From positions 124,001 to 188,000 of the forward strand of contig NZ_CABFVD010000004.1 in assembly GCF_902143515.1 (NCBI RefSeq): 64,000 nucleotides of DNA, in the 5' to 3' direction. The stretch is from Hathewaya massiliensis (lineage in GTDB: Bacteria; Bacillota; Clostridia; Clostridiales; Clostridiaceae). The translations under genes and the position numbers were made by a program. Within the stretch, counting starts at the first letter, position 1; each line of letters starts with the position of its first letter. Below the pieces are notes generated by a model, which saw only the letters and a program-made list of their open reading frames with translations, searched no databases and was not told the DNA's origin. Of the stretch, positions 57,201-64,000 are shown one piece after another.

Positions 57201-58502
57201 TTATATTATAATACCATATATATAATCTTCTTCAACTTTATTTAGCTTAACTTTTAAAATTTTTCCTTCTATATTCTGCTCACTTTCACAAATAACCTTT
57301 ATATAGTTTCTTGTGTATCCTTCATATAGATTATGTTCTTTTTTAAGTTTTTGTTCAAATAAAACTTCAGATTCTCTTCCAATGAATTTTTCCATAAATT
57401 CTTTTTCTAGTTTAGAATTTAATTCTATTAATTTTGTACTTCTATCTTCTTTTATATTGCCATCTATTTGATTTTCCATTCTGTCTGCTTTTGTACCTTT
57501 TCTATTACTATATTTAAATATGTGCATTTTAGATAATTTTATTTCTTCTAAGAATTCATAGGTTTTATTAAATTCGTCCTCAGTCTCACCTGGAAAACCA
57601 ACTATAATATCCGTTGTTATAGAAACATCCTTAATATATTTCCTGAGATTAATCAAAGTTTCCCTATATTTTTCTGTATTATAAGGTCTATTCATTCTCT
57701 TTAAAGTTTCATCACAACCACTTTGTAGAGAAAGATGATAATGGGGACAAAGCTTTTCAAAGGTAGCTAATTCTTCTATTACATTCTCCTTAAAAAAGCT
57801 AGGGTCCACAGAACCTATTCTAATTCTCTCTATACCTTCAATTTTATTTATTTCTTCTATAATTTTAACAAGATTCATATCTTCCTTTAAATCTAAGCCA
57901 TAAGATGCTATATGTATCCCTGATAAAATTATTTCTTTAAAACCATGCTGGGAAAGTTTTTTGCACTCTTCTATAACTCTTTTAGGCTCTTTACTACAAA
58001 CAGCTCCCCTAGCATATGGAATTAAACAATATGAACAAAATCTATTGCATCCGTCTTGTATTTTTAAGAAAGCCCTTGTCTTATCTTGATATTCTTCTAT
58101 GTTAAGTTCATCAAAGGTCTTATTTTTAAGCACATCTTTTACCTCAACAAACTGCTTTTCTTCTTCCCTAGCCCTGTTTACCCAGTATACTATTTCACTC
58201 TTATTTCTTGTACCTAATACTACATCTACCCCTTCAATTTTGCTTACATCCTCTGGTGAAATTTGGGCATAACATCCCACCACTGCTATTATAGCATCCT
58301 TATTATTTTTTCTTGCTCTTCCTATCATCTGCCTTGATTTCTTATCTCCCATGTTAGTAACAGAACATGTATTTATAACATATACATCAGCAAACTCGTC
58401 AAAAGATACAAGATTATATCCTGATTTTATAAACTTTTCTGCCATGGCTTCAGATTCATATGAATTAACTCTGCACCCAAGGGTTGAAAAAGCTACTTTC
58501 AT
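57201..58502 (-). CDS. mtaB: tRNA t6A37 methylthiotransferase MtaB
   Basis: Radical-SAM enzyme that converts t6A37 to ms2t6A37 in tRNA. The 433-aa protein has the N-terminal UPF0004 domain with cysteines in STLGCRVNSYE, VINTCSVT and VVGCYAQ. The radical-SAM motif is DGCNRFCSYCLIP, and a C-terminal TRAM domain follows. ATG with AGGAGG upstream. Its ATG overlaps the rsmE stop (TAATG), so they are coupled. Confidence 0.96.
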   Translation of the reverse strand: MKVAFSTLGCRVNSYESEAMAEKFIKSGYNLVSFDEFADVYVINTCSVTNMGDKKSRQMIGRARKNNKDAIIAVVGCYAQISPEDVSKIEGVDVVLGTRNKSEIVYWVNRAREEEKQFVEVKDVLKNKTFDELNIEEYQDKTRAFLKIQDGCNRFCSYCLIPYARGAVCSKEPKRVIEECKKLSQHGFKEIILSGIHIASYGLDLKEDMNLVKIIEEINKIEGIERIRIGSVDPSFFKENVIEELATFEKLCPHYHLSLQSGCDETLKRMNRPYNTEKYRETLINLRKYIKDVSITTDIIVGFPGETEDEFNKTYEFLEEIKLSKMHIFKYSNRKGTKADRMENQIDGNIKEDRSTKLIELNSKLEKEFMEKFIGRESEVLFEQKLKKEHNLYEGYTRNYIKVICESEQNIEGKILKVKLNKVEEDYIYGIII

Positions 58503-59254
58503 TATATTTTTCCTCCTAAATCACCTAACTCATAAGAAACTAGAGATACCGCTGTAAATCCTGCTGTCTCCGTTCTTAAAATTCTAGGCCCTAATGTTAT
58601 TATAAAACTTCCTTTTCTCTTTAGTTCTTCTATTTCTCTTTCTTCAAAACCACCTTCAGGTCCAATTATTATAGCAACTTTCTTTATATCCTCTTTTTTC
58701 ACCTTTGACATAACATATTTTAATCCATAATCCTCTTCATTTTCATAAGGTACAAGGATTAAATCGTATATATCCAGAGAATCGACTAAGTCTTTAAATT
58801 CTATAACATCACCTATTTTAGGTACTATACTTCTTTTGCACTGTTTACATGCCTCTAATGCAATTCTATTCCATCTATCTAATTTTTTAAACTCTTTTAA
58901 CTCTGTTTTAACTACAACCCTTTCTGTTATAATAGGGGTTATTTCTTTTACACCTAATTCCGTATTTTTTTGAACTATTAAATCCATTTTGCTACTCTTT
59001 GGTAGTCCTTGGAAAAGGTAGACTTCCACTGAGTTTTCAAGAGATAAGTCTAATTCTTCTAAAATAATAGCTCTAACCTCTTTTTTAGAAATCTCTTTTA
59101 TTTCGCATAAAAATTCTTTTCCATTGCAATTATTTATATTGATTTTTTCACCTTCAGGAAGTCGTAAAACCTTATATATATGTTTAACATCATCACCTAC
59201 TATAATAACTTCATTTTCATTAAAGTTTTCTATAGGCACAAAAAACTTATGCAT
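58502..59254 (-). CDS. rsmE: 16S rRNA m3U1498 methyltransferase RsmE
   Basis: SPOUT-class methyltransferase (250 aa). It starts MHKFFVPIENFNENE, has the knot region VAIIIGPEGGFEEREIEELK and the terminal SAM loop TLGPRILRTETAGFTAVSLV. Length is normal. ATG with GAGAGG 7 nt upstream. The order dnaJ-prmA-rsmE-mtaB is standard for clostridia. Confidence 0.96.
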   Translation of the reverse strand: MHKFFVPIENFNENEVIIVGDDVKHIYKVLRLPEGEKININNCNGKEFLCEIKEISKKEVRAIILEELDLSLENSVEVYLFQGLPKSSKMDLIVQKNTELGVKEITPIITERVVVKTELKEFKKLDRWNRIALEACKQCKRSIVPKIGDVIEFKDLVDSLDIYDLILVPYENEEDYGLKYVMSKVKKEDIKKVAIIIGPEGGFEEREIEELKRKGSFIITLGPRILRTETAGFTAVSLVSYELGDLGGKI

Positions 59255-59341
59255 ATCCTTTCCTCTCTTCTAGAAAAATTATACTGTAGAAAAATGTAAC
59301 ACCCTATACATTTATTTTTTCTACTTATATATTTTTAAAAA

Positions 59342-60280
59342 CTATATTGTAGCTATTATACAAACCCATTCACCTTCATTTTTAACTTCTAAAATATTAT
59401 ATCCCACAGCTTTAAGCTTTTCTTCTACCTCTACTCTTCTATCTAAAATTATTCCTGAAGATATAAACACACCACCTGGTTTTAGAAAACTCTTAACATC
59501 TTCACATAGAAATAAAATAATATCTGCTATAATGTTAGCTACAACGATATCAGCCTTTCCATGTATAACATTCATTAAGTTTCCTTCTAAAACCTCAATC
59601 TCATCTATATTATTTAATTCTACATTTTTGCGTGCAGCATCCACTGCAACTGGATCTAAATCTACAGCTTTAACTTCTTTAGCCCCTAGTAATTTAGCTC
59701 CTATTGCAAGTATTCCTGAACCTGTTCCTATATCAAATACAGTACTTTCATTTTCTACCTTTTCTTCTAAGGCTTTTATGCACATTCTAGTAGTTTCATG
59801 AGTCCCTGTTCCAAAAGCCATACCTGGATCCAATTCTATAATTAATTCATCTTCAGACTTTTTATATTCTTCCCAAGTTGGTTTTACAACAACCTTATCA
59901 CTTATCTTAGTTGGCTTGTAATATTTTTTCCAGTTATTTGCCCAGTCTTGTTCATATATTTCTTTATCTTCTATTTTACCTTCCCCAATATCTATACCTA
60001 AATCCTTTAATTCTTTAAGCTTTTCTTCTATGTAAGATATAACTCTAACCATATCTTCTTCCTGTGAAAAATACCCTTTTACTACTGCAGCATTTCCTTT
60101 ATATTCTAATATATTTATATCTGCAAAATCCCAAGTTAAAGGCCCTTGTTCTCTTTCTAATATATCATTAGGGTCTTCAATTGCAACACCCTTACAGTCT
60201 AACCCATAAAATATGCCTGATACTGGCTCTAAAGCCTCACTTTTTGTTATCACTCTAACCTCTCTCCAAGTTCCTTCCAC
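59342..60280 (-). CDS. prmA: Ribosomal protein L11 methyltransferase PrmA
   Basis: Trimethylates lysines of ribosomal protein uL11. The 312-aa protein begins VEGTWREVRVITKSEALEPV with the PrmA N-terminal domain. The SAM motif is TVFDIGTGSGILAIGA, followed by DIVVANIIADIILFL. The start is GTG 60280 with AAAGGA upstream; an in-frame TTG at 60289 is too close to that site. Confidence 0.95.
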   Translation of the reverse strand: MEGTWREVRVITKSEALEPVSGIFYGLDCKGVAIEDPNDILEREQGPLTWDFADINILEYKGNAAVVKGYFSQEEDMVRVISYIEEKLKELKDLGIDIGEGKIEDKEIYEQDWANNWKKYYKPTKISDKVVVKPTWEEYKKSEDELIIELDPGMAFGTGTHETTRMCIKALEEKVENESTVFDIGTGSGILAIGAKLLGAKEVKAVDLDPVAVDAARKNVELNNIDEIEVLEGNLMNVIHGKADIVVANIIADIILFLCEDVKSFLKPGGVFISSGIILDRRVEVEEKLKAVGYNILEVKNEGEWVCIIATI

Positions 60281-60585
60281 TAATATCAATCCTTTCTAAT
60301 ACTACTTAGATTATTTTTATTACATAACATTCTGTTATAATAATTCCCCTCTTCATAAAGTTGAGGAAAAGATCATCTCTTCATCTGATAATAAATTTTA
60401 AGCTTAAAAAATTAAAACTTCTATCTAAAGCTTAGAACTCTGTTTATATTTTACACTTGTAATTATTTTATGTCTACAATAATTATACATATAAGGGCTA
60501 CTTCAATTTAATCTTTTATATATACTTACTATAAATGCTATAATCAAAAACTGCTATTTATATTTTATCCACAAACTTTATAATT
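60281..60585. other. 305-bp gap between prmA and the dnaJ terminator
   Basis: Contains copy B of the 68-bp dispersed element (60331-60398), listed separately. The rest (60399-60585) is AT-rich, and apart from the presumed prmA promoter I see nothing in it. Confidence 0.6.
60331..60398. repeat. 68-bp dispersed element, copy B
   Basis: Homologous by eye to 27509-27576: both start TCTG, end ATTT, and share TCCCCT, AAAGTT, GGAAA and GATAA at matching positions. It lies upstream of prmA, outside any coding region. Confidence 0.55.
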
Positions 60586-60626
60586 AAAAAGCAGTTAGAC
60601 GTTATTATAAAATAAACTCTAACTGC
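60586..60626 (-). terminator. Terminator of the dnaK-dnaJ operon
   Basis: GCAGTTAGA pairs perfectly with TCTAACTGC and is followed by TTTTTAATT on the minus strand, just after the dnaJ stop. Confidence 0.9.
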
Positions 60627-60636
60627 CATTAAAATT

Positions 60637-61764
60637 TTATTTTTTTATTTTTTTAAAAAAGCCCTTATGCTCCTCTTTATTTACTGCAACTTCTCCTGAA
60701 GCTTCCATAAACTGAATAATTGCATCCTTTTGCTTTTCATTAAGTTTCTTTGGTATGTCTACTATAATCTTAACATATTGATCGCCACGACCAGATCCAT
60801 TTACTCTAGGAACACCTTTATTTTTAAGTCTAAATACTGTATTGGATTGGGTTCCCTCTGGAACATCATAAACAACTTCTCCGTCTACTGTAGGAACTTT
60901 CATCTGTGTCCCTAAAATAGCCTTTCCTACACTTATATGTTGTTCTATATGAATATCAAATCCTCTTCTATCAAAGATATTATGAGGTGCTACTCTTATA
61001 TTTACATATAAGTCTCCAGAAGGACCTCCATTTTCTCCAGGTTCTCCTTGTCCTCTAATTGGAATTATATTACCAGTGTCAACTCCTGCAGGAACCTTAA
61101 TTGAAATTTTCTTTTGCTTTCTAATTTTCCCAGTCCCTCTGCAAGTAGTACATTTATCTTCTATATAAGTCCCTAAACCATTACATTTATTACAAGTAGT
61201 TTGGGTTGAAAATGCACCAAAAGCAGTTCTTCTTTGCATGGTTATTCTACCTGTACCACCACACTTGTCACAAGTATTTGATGAAGTTCCTGGCTTTGCA
61301 CCACTTCCCTCACAAGTATCACAATGCTCATGCTTGTTTACTTTAATTTCTTTTTCACAGCCAAATACAGCTTCTTCAAAGGTTAAATTAATAGTAGATT
61401 CAATATCTGCTCCTTTTCTTGGAGCATTAGGATTGGATCTTCCCCCAAAACCTCCAAAACCGCCTCCAAATATATCTCCAAATATATCTCCTAAGTCTGA
61501 AAAGTCAAAGCCAGCTCCTCCAAAGCCCCCATCAAATCCTCCACCAAAATCTGCCGTTCCAAATTGGTCATATCTAGATTTCTTTTCTGGATCTGAAAGT
61601 ACCTGATAAGCCTCGTTTATCTCTTTAAACTTTTCTTCTGCTTCTTTATTATCTGGATTTCTATCTGGATGGTATTTTAAAGCAAGCTTTTTAAAGGCCC
61701 TTTTAATTTCAGCTTCATTCGCCCCTTTTTCTATACCTAATATTTCATAATAGTCTCTTGCCAC
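60637..61764 (-). CDS. dnaJ: Chaperone DnaJ
   Basis: Co-chaperone that stimulates DnaK ATPase. The 375-aa protein has a J domain with HPDRNPD (about residues 32-38), a Gly/Phe-rich linker (about 70-115), four CxxCxGxG zinc repeats ([32 protein letters not shown]) and the C-terminal substrate domain. The start is probably GTG 61764 (ARDYYEILG), though a GTG at 61779 is also in frame. Follows dnaK with a hairpin between. Confidence 0.97.
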   Translation of the reverse strand: MARDYYEILGIEKGANEAEIKRAFKKLALKYHPDRNPDNKEAEEKFKEINEAYQVLSDPEKKSRYDQFGTADFGGGFDGGFGGAGFDFSDLGDIFGDIFGGGFGGFGGRSNPNAPRKGADIESTINLTFEEAVFGCEKEIKVNKHEHCDTCEGSGAKPGTSSNTCDKCGGTGRITMQRRTAFGAFSTQTTCNKCNGLGTYIEDKCTTCRGTGKIRKQKKISIKVPAGVDTGNIIPIRGQGEPGENGGPSGDLYVNIRVAPHNIFDRRGFDIHIEQHISVGKAILGTQMKVPTVDGEVVYDVPEGTQSNTVFRLKNKGVPRVNGSGRGDQYVKIIVDIPKKLNEKQKDAIIQFMEASGEVAVNKEEHKGFFKKIKK

Positions 61765-61852
61765 GCTTTTCTTCACCACCTAATTACTAACTTAAATATC
61801 ACAACTTAATCTATTATATAGATAAAATCAATATAACTCAAGGTTTTTGACC

Positions 61853-61888
61853 TAAAATTAAGGGAAGGGTTTTTACCCATCCCTTAAT
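61853..61888 (-). terminator. Hairpin between dnaK and dnaJ
   Basis: ATTAAGGGATGGGT pairs with ACCCTTCCCTTAAT (one mismatch), followed by TTTAGG, a weak T run. It could be a partial terminator or an mRNA stabiliser lowering dnaJ relative to dnaK. Confidence 0.7.
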
Positions 61889-61913
61889 CCTCTTTAAACT
61901 ATAAATTTATCTT

Positions 61914-63773
61914 CTATTTATCATCATCAACTTTATAATCAGCATCTACTACATTATCATCTGCTCCACCTTGATTACTTCCAGTTGCTCCTGCATTTTG
62001 AGCATTTGGATCAAAACCTTCAGGTGCTCCTTCTGGGTTTGCAGCTTGATAAATCTTAGAAGATACTGCATAGAATTCTTGAGTTAATTCTTCTGTAGCT
62101 TTTTTTATAGCCTCTAAATCTTCTCCATCTTTAACTTTATTAAGTTGTGCTAATTTAGCTTCTATTTTGCTCTTATCTTCAGAAGATACCTTATCGCCTA
62201 ACTCTTTTAAAGTATTCTCTGTTTGATATGCCATTTGATCAGCATTGTTTTTAGCATCTATTAAATCTTTTCTCTTCTTATCTTCTTCTTCAAATTTTTG
62301 CGCCTCATCTACTGCTTTGTTAATTTCATCATCAGAAAGATTTGTTGAAGCTGTAATTGTAATGTTAGCTTCTTTTCCAGTTCCCTTATCCTTTGCAGAT
62401 ACGTTAACAATACCGTTAGCGTCAATATCAAAAGTTACCTCTATTTGAGGGATTCCTCTTGGTGCTGGAGCTATACCAGATAAAGTAAATCTTCCTAACG
62501 TTTTATTGTCTGTAGCCATCTTTCTTTCACCTTGAACTACGTGAATTTCAACAGATGTTTGACCATCAGCAGCAGTTGAGAATATTTGACTCTTTTTAGC
62601 TGGAATCGTTGTATTTCTTTCTATAAGTGGAGTTGCAACTCCACCTAAAGTTTCAATTCCAAGTGTTAAAGGAGTTACGTCAAGAAGTAATATATCCTTA
62701 ACCTCTCCTGTAAGAACTCCTGCTTGAACAGCTGCTCCCATAGCAACACATTCATCTGGGTTAACACCCTTTGAAGGTTCTTTACCAGTAAAATTTTTCA
62801 CTGCTTCTTGTACTGCAGGTATTCTTGTAGACCCACCAACTAATATAACCTTATCTACATCATTAATACTTAATCCTGAGTCACTTAAAGCCTTTTTAAT
62901 AGGTTCTATAGTTCTTTGAACTAAATCAGCTGTAAGTTCATTAAACTTAGCTCTTGTTATATTAATATCTATATGTTTTGGCCCTGTTGCATCTGCTGTA
63001 ATAAATGGAAGATTGATATTTGTTTGTGTTGAAGAAGATAATTCAATCTTAGCTTTTTCAGCTGCTTCTTTTAATCTTTGAAGAGCCATTTTATCCCCTC
63101 TTAAGTCAATTCCATTTTCAGCTTTAAATGTGTCTGCCATATAATCTATAACCTTTTGGTCAAAATCATCTCCACCTAGTTTAGTGTCTCCATTAGTTGC
63201 CAAAACTTCAAAAACACCATCACCTAATTCTAGTATAGATACGTCGAAAGTTCCTCCACCTAAATCATAAACCAATATTTTATGGTTTGTATCCATTTTA
63301 TCAAGTCCATATGCAAGTGAAGCTGCTGTTGGCTCGTTTATAATTCTTCTTACATTTAAACCAGCTATTTTACCTGCATCCTTAGTTGCTTGTCTTTGGC
63401 TATCGTTAAAATATGCTGGAACTGTAATAACAGCTTCTGTAACTTTTTCACCTAAATATGCTTCAGCATCTGCTTTTAACTTTTGAAGAATCATAGCTGA
63501 AAGTTCTTGTGGTGTATATTCCTTATCATCTATTTTTGTTTTATGATCAGTTCCCATATATCTTTTAATTGATATTATTGTTTTATCTGGATTTGTAATT
63601 GCCTGTCTTTTTGCAACTTGCCCTACTAATCTTGAACCATCTGCTTGGAATGAAACAACTGATGGAGTTGTTCTAGCCCCTTCTGAACTTGGAATTACTA
63701 CTGGATCTCCACCTTCCATAACTGATACACAAGAATTTGTTGTACCTAAGTCAATACCTATAATTTTTGCCAT
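61914..63773 (-). CDS. dnaK: Chaperone DnaK (Hsp70)
   Basis: Main Hsp70 chaperone, 619 aa. It has the ATPase domain with [54 protein letters not shown] and [14 protein letters not shown]. The substrate domain and helical lid follow, ending in a Gly/Asn-rich tail and [10 protein letters not shown]. It is the Gram-positive form lacking the ~24-residue loop found in the ATPase domain of proteobacterial DnaK. ATG with AGGAGG upstream. Part of the grpE-dnaK-dnaJ heat-shock operon; the HrcA/CIRCE control region lies outside the window. Confidence 0.98.
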   Translation of the reverse strand: MAKIIGIDLGTTNSCVSVMEGGDPVVIPSSEGARTTPSVVSFQADGSRLVGQVAKRQAITNPDKTIISIKRYMGTDHKTKIDDKEYTPQELSAMILQKLKADAEAYLGEKVTEAVITVPAYFNDSQRQATKDAGKIAGLNVRRIINEPTAASLAYGLDKMDTNHKILVYDLGGGTFDVSILELGDGVFEVLATNGDTKLGGDDFDQKVIDYMADTFKAENGIDLRGDKMALQRLKEAAEKAKIELSSSTQTNINLPFITADATGPKHIDINITRAKFNELTADLVQRTIEPIKKALSDSGLSINDVDKVILVGGSTRIPAVQEAVKNFTGKEPSKGVNPDECVAMGAAVQAGVLTGEVKDILLLDVTPLTLGIETLGGVATPLIERNTTIPAKKSQIFSTAADGQTSVEIHVVQGERKMATDNKTLGRFTLSGIAPAPRGIPQIEVTFDIDANGIVNVSAKDKGTGKEANITITASTNLSDDEINKAVDEAQKFEEEDKKRKDLIDAKNNADQMAYQTENTLKELGDKVSSEDKSKIEAKLAQLNKVKDGEDLEAIKKATEELTQEFYAVSSKIYQAANPEGAPEGFDPNAQNAGATGSNQGGADDNVVDADYKVDDDK

Positions 63774-63832
63774 TGTTTGTACCTCCTAGTTTACGAAAAT
63801 TTATTCAATGTATGATTTTTAAGTTATTTATC

Positions 63833-64000
63833 TTAATTTGCAACCTTTACCATGCTATATCTAATAACTTTATCTTCTCTCTTATATCCTTTTTGAAATA
63901 CTTCAACTATTTCACTCTCTCCATACTGACTATCTTCAATATGCATTACAGCATTATGGCAGTTAGGATCGAAACCTTCACTGGTTGAAATTTCTTCAAC
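63833..64000 (-). CDS. grpE: Nucleotide exchange factor GrpE, C-terminal part (cut by window)
   Basis: The last 55 residues are present: GFDPNCHNAVMHIEDSQYGE, then a segment with EVFQKGYKRED and KVIRYSMVKVAN before the TAA at 63833. This is the beta-wing domain of GrpE that contacts DnaK. The gene continues off the right edge and lies 59 bp upstream of dnaK. Confidence 0.95.
   Translation of the reverse strand, partial: VEEISTSEGFDPNCHNAVMHIEDSQYGESEIVEVFQKGYKREDKVIRYSMVKVAN

Noticed and set aside
1-64000. CRISPR arrays, tRNA genes, prophage, toxin-antitoxin or defence islands
   Set aside because: Both strands were read; no regularly spaced repeats, cloverleaf-like genes or characteristic proteins were found.

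Overview
This window is AT-rich chromosomal DNA from an endospore-forming Firmicute, most likely Clostridium sensu stricto (cluster I). The case rests on gene order and content: spoIIGA-ftsZ-ftsA-pilT-sigK, yqfC-yqfD-pgpH-ybeY, dnaG-rpoD-trmK-nif3, rpsU-yqeY and grpE-dnaK-dnaJ-prmA-rsmE-mtaB. Strong AGGAGG-type ribosome binding sites, frequent TTG/GTG starts and many intrinsic terminators fit the same group. I cannot name the species from sequence alone. Nearly every gene lies on the minus strand, so the window reads naturally from right to left. There are plus-strand genes at 26.8-31.6 kb and one at 43.1 kb.

From right to left: the 3' end of grpE, dnaK and dnaJ (protein folding), then prmA, rsmE, mtaB and a HIT protein. 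rpsU and yqeY follow, then the sporulation genes yqfC/yqfD with pgpH (c-di-AMP hydrolase) and ybeY. Next come dgkA-PAP2, cdd, era, recO and a DUF4342 protein with a Cys-rich tail. A CBS-HTH regulator sits upstream of ppdK. A plus-strand CotS-like coat gene faces dnaG-rpoD across a 349-bp region with Spo0A-box-like sites. trmK, nif3 and the RNase P RNA follow.

The 26-36 kb part is the most accessory. It holds two small unknown or secreted proteins, a TVP38-type membrane protein, a 98-bp MITE-like palindrome, a guanine-type purine riboswitch in front of adenine deaminase, a P-type ATPase, a DUF975 membrane protein and a homocysteine methyltransferase-like enzyme. To the left are rarA and the iscR-iscS-iscU-mnmA operon (Fe-S assembly and tRNA thiolation) with a second iscU. 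After that come a PRC-barrel protein, an AI-2E permease, alaS behind a probable attenuator, ireB, ruvX, a DUF1292 gene and fur. Then follow the RNase J gene, typA, trmR-trhP-udk (tRNA wobble-uridine modification next to uridine kinase), a penicillin-binding protein, sigK (uninterrupted), a lone pilT, ftsA, ftsZ and the start of spoIIGA.

I found no CRISPR array, tRNA, prophage, complete IS element or defence island. This is mainly core genome, and I see no convincing new multi-gene system. The best leads are regulatory or repeat elements: the alaS leader, the ade riboswitch with a readable anti-SD switch, a terminator-like hairpin holding the RBS of a PBP gene, a 68-bp element present twice, the MITE-like palindrome, palindromes around the CBS-HTH regulator/ppdK pair, and Spo0A-like sites at spoIIGA and dnaG. 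All coordinates and alignments were worked out by eye.
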